NCBI GenBank assembly: GCA_030247855.1
Contig: JAPDRN010000250.1
Span: forward strand, 1 to 20,604
Direction of reading: 5' to 3'
From: Knufia peltigerae
Lineage: Eukaryota; Ascomycota; Eurotiomycetes; Chaetothyriales; Trichomeriaceae
Length of the DNA stretch: 20,604 bases
Shown: piece by piece, positions 1 through 9,345 of the stretch
How positions within the stretch are numbered: the stretch's first letter is position 1
How the letters are laid out: the number at the start of each line of letters is the position of its first letter
Position numbers and translations under genes: made by a program
Notes under the pieces: generated by a model
Told to the model about the DNA's origin: nothing
Seen by the model: the letters and a program-made list of their open reading frames with translations, nothing else
Databases searched by the model: none

Positions 1-624
1 TCTCTTTCTTCCCTCGGTCAGCAGCAAGCAATAGCCACGGCCCATTTGTCATGTGCTCGAGAAAATTGGTCAGAGCCGAGCCCAGAACTGCGGAACGAAA
101 TGATCAATCAACGTGATGCATTTGCGGCTTCGGCCGGGAACCTTCGGGGCCCAGATCGTTCGACGCTCCCGGCCATAAAGTGGAATGGCAGCGAAGGCCA
201 TAGAATAAAAAATATTCACCGTTGATAACTGTACGAGTACGAAATACGAGTGTCGGGTCAACGACGGACTACCAGATACTCGTGTAGGTTACGAAGATTC
301 ATCTCCCGTGAGACTCATGAATTACTACTGTCTGTACAAGATACTTCTTGTCGGTGCACGATAAAAATAAGCTGACCAAACAATTGTTCTTCACGAAGAC
401 TTTGCCCAATGATTTATCAAGTCTCCGCCTCTATGTCTCTTGTCTGTTTCTAGCGACAATTAAGCGTTGTTCAAAGCCGCTCCAATCGTCATACAAAACT
501 TGCATCGAGCAGTCAAGCGGTGTCTCTTGGTACTCGGTGTTATAATATGTCATACAGTCATTGATTCATGAAATCCTACCATCGAATCCATCATCTCCAA
601 ATTCGCTGCCAATGCCACGACTTC
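1..624. other. Left flank, no supported gene
   Basis: This stretch lies downstream of the sirtuin stop codon and presumably holds its 3' UTR and terminator. Open frames here are under 70 codons, show no recognisable motif and mostly lack a convincing ATG. I see no tRNA-like fold, repeat or transposon signature. Confidence 0.6.
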
Positions 625-2504
625 TCATGACTCAATCACGTTGATCTTGCGGCCACGAGGACCCCTTGACGGTGTTTCCACTATCACTGTATCATTATCA
701 TCTTCAGCCCCCAGTGCTTCATCTTGTGTGTCGACTTGCTCCGAATATGGCAGAATATGTCTGCCCGGAAGTCGCTGCCATACTTTCGCCAGAAAGTTGG
801 ATTTGGGTGGTGTCACTGTCGCGCCTTCGGGATGGTTTCCATTCTTTTTCGATCCTGGTCTTCCATTGTCCTCCTGATCATCGCGTTGGTTTTCGTCGTC
901 GCGAAACACTTCCACCTTGAGCTTACTCCCAGTCAACACTCCTGGAGTGAAGGGTGAGATCGGCGGCCGAACGGGCAAGCATCTTCTAGCTGGCGTTGTG
1001 CATTTTTCATCATCATCAACTGGCCGGACTGGACTAGACAGAGGGGATATTGGTGGCCGTCTGCCCTGTGCTAAAGGCGAAAGCACCGATCGACCAGGGT
1101 ATGTAGCTGGTAGTTTGTACCTCTTCGTTATCGAGTCCTTCTTCGACGGAGTACTAGGAGGTGTTTGTCGCGCAATTCCAGAGTTCGCTGGCACCTCGAC
1201 TGTGACTTTTGTTTTCTTAACAGGTCTCGCGCCACCATCTTCATCGGTCATCGACTTTCTCTTCCGCTTTGGTTGTGTCGGTTTTGTAACCGTCAACCCG
1301 ATGTCGCCTTGTCGAAGCCAGAGGTCGGGTCGTCTTGATTTGAGGTCGTGAATCCAGTCGTCGCAGTCCATGGCCACGAAGTCGTCAATGATACCATCCC
1401 AGGTGGTTTCTGCTGGTTTTGTGCGGTTGACAAAGATCACTCGTCCCTGGCCACCCTTGCTGGAATGCACCGCTTTCGCAAATTCTCGCACAATCTTTTG
1501 CAACCCGAATACTTTGAGTGACGTGCCCATGATGACCAAAACCTCAGGCTGACTACTGGCGTCAAAGGGGATCAACGGGGTTAGCAGCGTGTTTGATGGA
1601 TGGTCTTCTCCGTATAAGACGACGTTTGGTCGGAGTGATCCGACCGCAAGACCTCTTTTTCCGCTAGCCTGTCTCTGCTCGCTCTTGCTGTAACATTGCT
1701 GGCAGCTTGGCGCGGCGCCTTCGAGGTAAATCTGAGTTTCCTCATCAGTCCATTCAAATTGCGTGGCGCACATGCTGCACCGCAATCTCTCCAAGTCACC
1801 ATGGAGCTGCACTACTTCGCAACCTCCATCGAAATCAGTGCCAGGAGTATGTAAAGGTCGTGGTACTTCATAGTGTTTCTTCATGAATCGTCGCTTGTTG
1901 CCTTTGCCTCGTGTCAAGTCAGTCACCAACCCTTCTCTTCCTTCTAGACCATCGATGTTCTGAGTATAGCACCGCATCAATCGACCACCATCGCGAAGAA
2001 CCCTGATGAACTTGTGGGTCGAGCTCGTAGACTGCACTTCGTCGCGTATCTTCTGACGCAGGGAAGCAATGAATTGGTAGAACAAGGTCGTTGACGCTGC
2101 ATTTTGGAAAACCCGCGAATCAAAAAGGTCCTGTCCCTTGAGCTTTGATGACGGACTGGCAGATGCTCGTCGGCTTGTGATCGATGAAGTTGATGATTGT
2201 GAGGATGGGAAGTTAGTGTCGTCGGTGTCTGAACAATACTTTGAAGGGGTTGATGGTTGGGAAGCTGGAGGAGTGGGTAGGAGTGCTTGTTCGGGGATGA
2301 TGTTGTACAGTCCGTCCTTGGAACGGAAATCCTAGATTTTGTCAGTGGTGGAATAGCTTGGAAATCGTATATCGGTACCGGGATGCCACAACTCGTGCTG
2401 ATTCCAGCGCCGGTCACGAGAAGGACCTTGTGCGACCTTGCGAGGACATCGGCTATCTCCTGCAGAGGTCGATCGTCGCCGGGAATAAGCTCTCGTAGGA
2501 CCAT
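625..2504 (-). CDS. hst4: NAD-dependent histone deacetylase, Hst3/Hst4-class sirtuin
   Basis: The spliced protein has 610 residues. Exon 1 is 2504-2379 and exon 2 is 2331-625. The 47-nt intron 2378-2332 (GTACCG...CTAG, with a CTGAC branch-like site) splits the conserved GIP/DFRS motif, and removing it restores GIPDFRSKDGLYN. Visible sirtuin motifs are GAGIS (residues 32-36), TQNID (165-169), the catalytic His in QLHGD (about 219), two CxxC zinc pairs (Cys227/230 and Cys252/255) and MGTSLKV (about 310-316). The family removes acetyl groups from histones using NAD; fungal Hst3/Hst4 proteins act mainly on H3 Lys56 in the nucleus. Class assignment rests on the RCYTQNIDGLEGREGL block and the LRPNVVLYGEDHP segment. 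Basic clusters near 397-401 and 413-418 look like nuclear localisation signals. A disordered tail of about 190 residues rich in S/T-P follows. The start ATG was chosen because GAGIS lies about 30 residues in. The Aspergillus counterpart is known as HstD. Class is fairly sure; substrate is inferred. Confidence 0.9.
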
Positions 2505-3222
2505 CTTCGCTGAGAACAGGACTCTATTTCCTGTTCGTCGTCGCAGATATCGGCCAGACAGAAGTAAGCTGAAACAAGTGTGAACAGTGATGTATGAACG
2601 ATCAACTTGTTGAGCGAGAGTCGTGACTTATGCTGAAGTCCGAGTCCACGGCTCTGAGCGTCGCGTCAAGTTCGCGTCTACACGATATTCACGGCCCACC
2701 AGGACAGGCGCATGGGGCAAATTCCTTGTGCAAGACGCGTACAAGACCGTGAATACACATATGTTTCGGGTGAATAGACTGTGCGAATCGCGACCATAAG
2801 GATGAAAATTTGAACATTGTCCAGAACAAAAGAGTTCTGGTTGTGTGTTGGAAGAGCTCAAGGTTGTTTATGGTTGAGGCTCTGGAATTCGCCAATCAGA
2901 CGTTGCTAACATAGAAGATCCCGGCATCTAGATACTTAGCTCCGGCTGTAGCCGATCCAATTGTAAGAATCTGTCGAAGGCCGCCACCCTACCCCAGTCT
3001 GTACATTCAGCGTGGGCGAGACAGGGAGTACCTGGAGTTATGCACATATCTTTGTAAGAATCTGGTAGTTTTGTAGTTCATGCTGCCTTGCAGACGGCAA
3101 CGCGCATCCAAATGTAGACATATGTTGGAGCTCAGTAGTGGCCCCCGAAGCAGATGGAGGGACCACAATACTTGATGGCTGTATACATTGCACAGGATCT
3201 AATTACACTATCAATTCTCGGC
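2505..3222. other. Spacer between RRN5-like 3' end and sirtuin promoter
   Basis: This 718-bp stretch holds the sirtuin promoter and the 3' flank of the RRN5-like gene. No ORF has both an ATG start and a recognisable domain. The only notable content is a group of ACGCG cores at 2662-2740, listed separately. Confidence 0.6.
2662..2740 (-). promoter_or_regulatory. MCB-like cluster upstream of the sirtuin gene
   Basis: Three ACGCG cores lie within 79 bp. Two are on the minus strand (2666-2662 and 2677-2673, each within GACGCGA) and one is a full palindromic ACGCGT at 2735-2740. They lie about 160 to 236 bp upstream of the sirtuin ATG. ACGCGT is the MluI cell-cycle box bound by the MBF (Mbp1/Swi6-type) factor in fungi. 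Binding here is inferred from motif and position only. Confidence 0.4.
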
Positions 3223-4845
3223 TCAAGCAATTTTCCGTCTCTTATGACAATCCGCAGTCTTTGCAAAAGATGCCGAAGGAAGAACAGCGCCATCGCGCTC
3301 CCATTCAGACTGATAGACAACCGACCAACCCATACAATCTTCGACTGCTTTTCGTGGTGCACTCGGTGGCTTGGTACTGACAGCTATGTCGTCTTCCTTC
3401 TTCGACAGCTTTCCAGCGTGGCCGAGCATCGTCAGCAACTCTGACGCCTCTTGTTGTCCTGCCAATTGATCGAGATGCTCCAGATATTCCTCTTCATCAA
3501 GTGATGAAGATTCTCCGGAGACATCAGTCGATGAATCTTGAGCAGAAGAGTTTACTGTTGCATCATCGCTGTCATTTTCCGATAAAGCAGTCGAGGAGGA
3601 GTCATTGCTAGCTTCGTATTCTTCTTGGTCACCTGCCACACTGCTGCTAATCGAGCTAGCCCGAGAAACAGCGCGGCTTCGACGTGAGTCCTCTGACGCA
3701 GAGGACATAGACCTTCCTCGCTTAGAGACTGATAGAGCGGCTTCCACCGCATCGTATGCCATCACATCTCTCACACTGGCGCCCTTCCTGTGTCCGCTTC
3801 CAATGATCGATAGTCGATTCCTCTTCGGAAGTCCTATCCAGAAATTTCTTAAGCTAGTTTCGGCTCCCAACACAGTGAGTGCCGCGGAGACATCTTCATT
3901 TCGGATGAGACGACTGGGCTTGTAATGGGCTGATGTTGACGCGCGGATGCGGGAACATGCCATGAAGATGCAAGTCTGGACCACCCTCTGCGTAAAACTG
4001 GTGACAAGGTCGTGCATCTCTATCACCGTGTCCATAGTCATTGCGGGCCGTTGCCCTTCCTCAACAAGCTGATGCCAGGTCGCGGTACCTTCATGGCCCG
4101 AGTTCATGAAGAATCGTTCACTCAAGCTTAGAAAGGTTGAAAGATGGTAGAGAGACAAAACCTTCTCAGCCTCTTGTTCATCATCGGCGGCGCACCCCAA
4201 ATCTGAATTATTGATGGTCTCCTTTTCATCCTCCTTCGCATCCAGCTCTGCGGCTTTTGTAGCATCAATCAGCCACGTATGTGTCTCGCGTTGGGCTACA
4301 GCGAAATCAAAGTGTTCCTGGAATGCCTCAAGTGCTTCTGCGGCCTGGTCAAGCATAGTCTCACAGTCCTCATTAATCTCCAAAGCGGCAGGTATCTCGG
4401 CATGTGAGACATTTCTAGGTCGAGCCTCAAAAAGCTGACGGTCAGCCTCCTGGCCTCGAAGACTGTCGAGGTAGACTTTGACCTCAACTTCGGACTTCGA
4501 ATCGATGAGGCGAGAGATGCCATGTATGTCGTGTCTACCTTTACGACAGAGAGCTTGGAACAAATTGGCTTTCTCTACAGGCTCCCAAGTTACAGCTCCG
4601 AGCTGGGTTGCATGAAAATCAGGTGCTGAATCGTTGTCTTCCGGCGTTTCGAAAGTCATTTTGAACATTTCTAGATAGTTGTCATTGTAGTGTCGCCGGA
4701 GCCGATCCCATTTCCGCTCATGAAAAGATGATGGTGAAGCTGACTCAGTGTTTGATACATGTGTTCCGGCAGCGAAGTTGCCATTTCTCGGTGAACTAGG
4801 CTTGTCAACGCTGGAAACTTCATCCAGGTTGCCGGCGTCGGACAT
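3223..4845 (-). CDS. rrn5: RNA polymerase I transcription factor Rrn5-like, SANT domain
   Basis: A single-exon gene of 540 residues. Residues about 43-62 (HERKWDRLRRHYNDNYLEMF) precede a SANT/Myb-like segment at about 86-130 that begins WEPVEKANLFQALCRKGRHD and continues through a Ser-Lys-Ser-Glu stretch to YLDSLR. This matches fungal Rrn5. In budding yeast Rrn5 is part of the upstream activation factor that recruits Pol I to the rDNA promoter in the nucleolus, with Rrn9, Rrn10, Uaf30 and histones H3 and H4. The C-terminal third (about 375-460) is low complexity: Ser/Arg-rich, then Ser/Asp/Glu-rich. The protein ends in a basic KRRKIA. The start is the first in-frame ATG and gives an intact N-terminus. 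An out-of-frame upstream ORF overlaps this start (see 4820-4921). The family call rests on the SANT region and flanking block; other SANT factors are possible but less likely. Confidence 0.75.
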   Translation of the reverse strand: MSDAGNLDEVSSVDKPSSPRNGNFAAGTHVSNTESASPSSFHERKWDRLRRHYNDNYLEMFKMTFETPEDNDSAPDFHATQLGAVTWEPVEKANLFQALCRKGRHDIHGISRLIDSKSEVEVKVYLDSLRGQEADRQLFEARPRNVSHAEIPAALEINEDCETMLDQAAEALEAFQEHFDFAVAQRETHTWLIDATKAAELDAKEDEKETINNSDLGCAADDEQEAEKVLSLYHLSTFLSLSERFFMNSGHEGTATWHQLVEEGQRPAMTMDTVIEMHDLVTSFTQRVVQTCIFMACSRIRASTSAHYKPSRLIRNEDVSAALTVLGAETSLRNFWIGLPKRNRLSIIGSGHRKGASVRDVMAYDAVEAALSVSKRGRSMSSASEDSRRSRAVSRASSISSSVAGDQEEYEASNDSSSTALSENDSDDATVNSSAQDSSTDVSGESSSLDEEEYLEHLDQLAGQQEASELLTMLGHAGKLSKKEDDIAVSTKPPSAPRKAVEDCMGWSVVYQSEWERDGAVLPSASFAKTADCHKRRKIA

Positions 4846-4921
4846 TGTCAGGCTTTAGATGCCCCCACCGGGTCATAACATGCAGCAGACTGTACCCGAA
4901 TGGTCGCCCCCGGGCATGCAT
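4820..4921 (-). promoter_or_regulatory. Overlapping upstream ORF at the RRN5-like start
   Basis: An ATG at 4921 (G at -3) opens a 33-codon frame that includes a second in-frame ATG and ends 26 nt inside the RRN5-like coding region, in a different frame. If the transcript starts upstream of 4921, ribosomes using this ATG would bypass the main start. The transcription start is unknown. Confidence 0.35.
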
Positions 4922-5164
4922 AGCGGCCGTGCAGATTTTGTCCGTGCGGTTGAGGACTGCAGAAACTTTGTAAAGCAACGCGAGTTTTGCAATTACAGTA
5001 ACAAGATAGATTGATGCCAAGATGATTAAAAATATGACCAAATCAGGAAAGTGAGCCGAGGGCTCAACACCACCCCAGCCCAAAATCTGAGATTCTGTGC
5101 TCTAAGCCTGCATCACAAGTTTCATCTACCGAATTTTGATCTCTTGAACATGTTCAAAATCTAT
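4846..5164. other. Spacer between PHO89 3' end and RRN5-like start
   Basis: This 319-bp spacer must carry both the PHO89 terminator and the RRN5-like promoter. An open frame here encodes a hydrophobic, membrane-helix-like stretch, but it opens with TTG and has no ATG before that stretch, so it is not called as a gene. Confidence 0.55.
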
Positions 5165-7135
5165 TTAGCTGAAATGAGGAGTGTTCAGAGCCAAACCCAT
5201 GGTGCAGCCAGCGAGAAGTCCAGCGGCAGGAACCGTGACGAACCAAGACAGAATAACCAAGAAGACCCGTTGCCAATTAACAGCCCTGTAGTTGCCGTTA
5301 CAAAGGCCAACACCGACAGTGGCGCCGGTGATACACATGGTGGTGGAAACTGGCAGTTTGTACTGCGAAAAGATTAACACAGTGATAGCGGCACCCATTT
5401 CCATGGATGAACCACGGCTGGGCGAGTGGTAAGTGATCTTGTTGCCCATGACTGCATTGAGGTTAGCACAGTTTTCACGATTACATGGAACACAGATCCA
5501 TGAAGAACTTACCTTTCATAATGTTGTAACCATAGGTCATAAAGCCGAAACAGAGGGTCAGAGTGATGACCGCAATTTGCCAGAGAGGCACCTCTTCTTT
5601 CGAAGCAGCAGGTCTTCCAGTGGTCCAGGCAGCATACATACCGGCCCACACACCCACAGCGTTGCCGACATCGTTGGCTCCGTGAGCAAATGAGGCGGTA
5701 CAAGCAGTGATGATCTGAACGAAGGAATACAAATATTCCACTTCGTTCGAGTACTTTGTGGCATGGGCATACGTGCGTGCCATACGCTTTCCCTCGGGCG
5801 TTCCTTCGATGCCAATTTGCGCAGTGTGAATGTCATAGTGAGTGCCGTACAGAAGTGCCACTACGAGCATGGCAGGAATTCTTTTGAGTGCGGTGAGGAT
5901 GTTCTGGGTCTCGTACAGAGAGCCGGCGCCCATTTGGTTTTCGTGCAGTGTGCGCATGGCCCAGCCAAGAGGGTTGGCCTTCTTCCTAATGGATGCATGA
6001 TGACGTTCGCGAGCCATGGCCATCATCTTCCTGTAATCGGATGAATCCATCTCTTGCTGAAGTGAATGAGGCTCAGGAATGCCTGAAGCAGTGGGCTGAG
6101 CATGGATGTTCTTCTCAGTGGGAATTCCACCTTCAGTCGGTTCGGTAACGTGCTGTTTAACAACATCGCTCGAGTCCGAATCACTGTCGTCGGGGTGTTG
6201 AATGACCTCGAAGTTCGGCACTTTTGCTGTGCCGTCGGTGTTGGCAGGGCGTTTCCACAATAGCGGCCCCTGGATAACATGCCACCATCTTAGCTCTTGA
6301 TCCTTCTTGATAACTTTTGCGTGGACGAAAGGTAAGAAGAAGATGAAGGACAGCAGGCAGAGAGCAAAGCCGGCGCCCAGGGTGACTCCGGCAATCCAAT
6401 AGCCTGGCTTCTTGCTGAGGCCCAACTTTGGCGAACCCTTGTACACGATTGTCAATGTACAGACCGTACCGGCAATGAGGAAGAAGAATGGAGAGGTCCA
6501 AACAGCCCACGGCACCGGATTCTTGCGCATGTGGACGATAAGCTTGATGAGCATAAAGATAATAGCTCCAAAGCAGGCCGAGATGAAAGGTGCCATCAAA
6601 AGACCAGCAAAAATGGCGCCGACACCATTGCCACCGTTCCAGCCCCACGTGACCCCTTCAGTGCCAACAGTCGCAATTCCCACACCAACAAGCGCAGAAA
6701 CGAGCGAGTATGTGGATGACACGGTGATGTTGTTCATGCTACAAAACATGACCCACGTGCCAGCGCCGGCGGCAGCACAGGCAAAGGCGAGCAACTGCAC
6801 GCCGGCATTTCCCTGGAAGGCTTCGGGAGATATGATTCCATTTTTAATCGTCGAGGCTGTTCGTGCACCAACAGTCAAAGCTCCCACGAGCTCGAATATA
6901 AAGGCGCAGGCCATGGCCATACGATAGGTAAGCGATCTAGAGGAGACACTTGTCGCCCAAGAGTTGGCAACATCGTCTGTTTGAGACACGTTAGCATGGT
7001 GGCATGACCAGAATCGTTTACCTAAATGCTGGCGTAAGGGCAGATCAAAAACTCACTCGCTCCATTGTTGAATGCTTCCAACAGGGCAAACATGGTGCCG
7101 ATAGCAAACACGTAAGTATAGTCTGAGAGCACCAT
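5165..7135 (-). CDS. pho89: Sodium/phosphate symporter, PiT family, Pho89-like
   Basis: The spliced protein has 609 residues. Exons are 7135-7057, 6976-5513 and 5451-5165. Intron 1 (7056-6977, 80 nt, GTGAGT...ACAG) splits the N-terminal PiT signature, which becomes GANDVANS at residues 25-32. Intron 2 (5512-5452, 61 nt, GTAAGT...GCAG) joins YGYNIMK to VMGNKITY. A second signature, GANDVGNAVG, lies at about 459-468. Many hydrophobic helices flank a hydrophilic, probably cytosolic loop (about 245-395) with an acidic DDSDSDSSD run. Inverted signatures and a central loop are the family hallmark. Members import inorganic phosphate with sodium at the plasma membrane; N. crassa PHO-4 and yeast Pho89 are induced by phosphate starvation. 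The length fits the family (roughly 570-600 residues). The start ATG sits in MVLSDYTYVFAIGT, the usual N-terminus. The C-terminal block PVSTTMCITGATVGVGL is also typical. Coupling ion is inferred from family. Confidence 0.95.
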
Positions 7136-7238
7136 CTTGACGAAACTTTGCCCGGAAGTACTATCTTGTGTCTGTCCGGAGATTGATGTTGCTGTTGATA
7201 TAGAAGATGTTTCACCTGGAAAAAAGCCATGGCAGACG

Positions 7239-7249
7239 ATATATAAATA
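7239..7249. promoter_or_regulatory. TATA-like sequence upstream of PHO89
   Basis: TATATAAATA starts at 7240, about 105 bp upstream of the PHO89 ATG. The best match to the TATA consensus reads on the plus strand, away from PHO89, but the minus-strand reading also contains TATATA. It could serve either direction. Confidence 0.3.
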
Positions 7250-7481
7250 CCCTTTGCAACATGAGAAGTCAACTCCCTAGCATTCCTGGGTTGCAATGGA
7301 TGACCCTCTCCGGCCCCTAGTGAATTTCGATATGAAGTCCACCTTCGACAGTTGGACCAACAGAGGACGGCGGGTTCGTGCCAAGGGCGGACTTCAATGC
7401 CAAGAATTGGGAGGACAATCTTGGCAGGGAATTGGAAATCTTGGCTCCAACTCCATCTTCCAATCCGAAACGATTATACAC

Positions 7482-7487
7482 CACGTG
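7482..7487 (-). promoter_or_regulatory. CACGTG box upstream of PHO89 (proximal)
   Basis: CACGTG about 350 bp upstream of the PHO89 start, reading GCACGTGG on the minus strand. This flank suits Pho4/NUC-1-type bHLH phosphate regulators, which bind CACGTG. Function is inferred. Confidence 0.45.
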
Positions 7488-7651
7488 CCCTTTGACCACA
7501 GCCTCCCTACAACACTCTGACTCTTCTTGGCCAACGTGAATTTTCTGCAGACTTGTTTCTCGAACGGTTAGAACGGACCCCATACGCAAGGAGACATCTT
7601 CTTGAGAGCAAGATACAGAAGAAATTTCGATGCCTTCCATAGCATCTTCAA

Positions 7652-7657
7652 CACGTG
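7652..7657. promoter_or_regulatory. CACGTG box upstream of PHO89 (second)
   Basis: A second CACGTG, in the context ACACGTGA, about 520 bp upstream of PHO89. The flanking T on the minus strand (TCACGTGT) suits Cbf1-type factors better than Pho4. Confidence 0.35.
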
Positions 7658-8044
7658 AAGCTGGATGAACCATCTGATGGGCTCGCCTACCTCCGTACAG
7701 TCGCTTGCCAAGCGAAGCCTGTGGTAATCAAGACTCTTCTGGGCCTTTAATATGCTTGAACCGATGTTCTCTCCACTCACGCGACGGGGTTCACGCGCAA
7801 CATGCCACACACGGCAACCGCGCCCAGGTCCCCATATTGACAATGTCATTGAAGTTGAGGGTTCTCCTTGCGACGATTCGACTACGTCAGTAATCAAGTG
7901 TAAGTGCACAGGGATCTGAGGTGTTCAGCGTGTGGAGGTTATGGAAGCTTGTCAGTTGAGATTTCGAAGAAGATGCGACGCCTTTCTCTAGGGTTTTAGG
8001 GACTGGTCCTGGGCGAAATTTGTCTATCATTGAAGTGGTCTATG

Positions 8045-8050
8045 CACGTG
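8045..8050. promoter_or_regulatory. CACGTG box in the PHO89-IRC3 spacer (distal)
   Basis: A third CACGTG (GCACGTGA), about 910 bp from the PHO89 start and about 1.27 kb from the IRC3-like start. Its target gene is unclear. Confidence 0.25.
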
Positions 8051-9303
8051 AGAGTCATGCACGAGTCGTCGCACGCGAACAACCTGGAATGGGCACCAAC
8101 TCTTTCCGCGTGTGTCTGACACACCGTAACCTCCATCATCACCGCACCCCATCAACCTCTGTGTTACGCTGGGCCTCGTGGTTACATTCTTTGCCGTCGT
8201 TGGCGGTAAGACCTAGTCCTCAAAGAACATTACTACTATTCGTTTCTTCATCTAAGCTCGAGGAGATCCACAAGCCACTGCGATCAGATGCAGTGCTCCA
8301 CAAGTTCGGGAAGGCGAGGGGACTGGGATTGAACACTTCGCCGATCAGTTCGTGCCGGTATTCAGAGTCATGCCAGATCCAAGAGAAGCTCGGCTAACAG
8401 CATAAAACCTATAGCCTCATCAGACGTCTGAAATTGCCAGACAATTAAATTTCCAGCGATGATCAGAACATTGCTAATGCCACTTGCACAGCTACGACAC
8501 TTTCGCCTGATATCATACCTTCTGAGAAACTGCGTGCGGTGTGCCGATCAGCAATTATGCCAACCAGCAGAGGATCAGAGATGATGTGTCTAATCTATCG
8601 GCCTCTTAGATATGTGCGCTGTTCGTGTCGATGACACCCTCTTGCTGGTGACCCAGACATCCAAAGCTTGCGGTGTAATCCTCAATCGAAGACATTCGAA
8701 GCGAGATGACAGATTTCAGGCTAACATAGTGTCTCGCCTGGCCTGTGGAACGATTAAACTGTGACGTGGAACGACGGACAGGTATTCAGCGTCGGAGAGC
8801 ATACATCTAGGAGGCACGCCATGAGTATGAGCACGACCACAGGGGCGCCAATGCAGATTTGTTTGAACTCTGCAGCCTTTGGGCGAAGTGTATATGAGCC
8901 TTGATATCTTCTTCTGCTACAACGCTCTGCACCGCTACTTCGTACCGATGCATTTCGTTATTTTGATTCGAGTACACTATGGAAGCAAAAGTGTAGGGAC
9001 ACTCTGTCATGGGCATAATCGCCTCCAATAGCGTTGAATACCACCCCAATGACTTTGGGCCTTTCAACCACTCTAGGCGCTGCTATTGCATGGGAGTCAA
9101 ATTCCAGGCGGACTTCAAATACAGCGATTATGGTCGTTGAATGGGGGATGGTTCCTCTGTGGTACAATACGCAATGCATGTCGATTTCTCGTCAATCCCC
9201 TAATTTGGCATAGTACAGCCTTGCCCTCTTCCTTGCCTGCGTACTCGTATGGAAACTCCGTTGTCTGTCACACTTTGATCCCAACTTGAGCACCCATTGC
9301 ACA

Positions 9304-9345
9304 ATGCCCAAGTCATTATTATGTTGTCATGTCCTCGGTGGCTAA
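9304..9345 (+). promoter_or_regulatory. Overlapping upstream ORF at the IRC3 start
   Basis: An ATG with A at -3 opens a 13-codon frame (starting MPKSLLCCH) that ends in TAA 22 nt after the first base of the IRC3 ATG, out of frame with it. The main ATG also has A at -3. If both are on the mRNA, initiation at the first would reduce Irc3 output. Confidence 0.35.

Larger units (their letters stand above)
7136..9320. other. Gene-poor 2.2-kb divergent intergenic region
   Basis: This is the space between the divergent PHO89-like and IRC3-like genes. It is several times longer than the other spacers here. ORFs inside reach 113-125 codons (minus strand 7673-7317 and 7909-7568, plus strand 8020-8397), but none shows a domain I recognise. 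It contains three CACGTG hexamers and a TATATAAA. It may be a long promoter, a decayed gene, a non-coding RNA locus or a small unrecognised gene; I cannot decide which. Confidence 0.5.

Noticed and set aside
917..1351. Plus-strand 144-codon frame antisense to the sirtuin tail
   Set aside because: Starts at TTG and mirrors the low-complexity tail; no recognisable domain.
4820..5083. Minus-strand frame of 87 codons with a membrane-helix-like stretch (LVIFLIILASIYLVTVIAKL)
   Set aside because: It opens with TTG, has no ATG before the hydrophobic stretch, and sits in an AT-rich spacer where chance hydrophobic codons are common. Only its last part is kept, as a uORF.
6412..6927. Plus-strand 171-codon frame antisense to PHO89
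   Set aside because: Shadow frame caused by codon bias over membrane segments; no domain.
7317..7909. Two overlapping minus-strand frames (118 and 113 codons) as a possible gene or pseudogene
   Set aside because: No motif or family was recognised, no splice pair convincingly joins them, and the products do not look like any domain I know. Kept only as an open question in the findings.
8020..8397. Plus-strand 125-codon frame
   Set aside because: It starts at TTG, has low-complexity composition and no recognisable domain.
8807..9179. Overlapping minus-strand frames of 86 and 73 codons
   Set aside because: No ATG-supported domain and no recognisable homology. They look like chance frames in the spacer.
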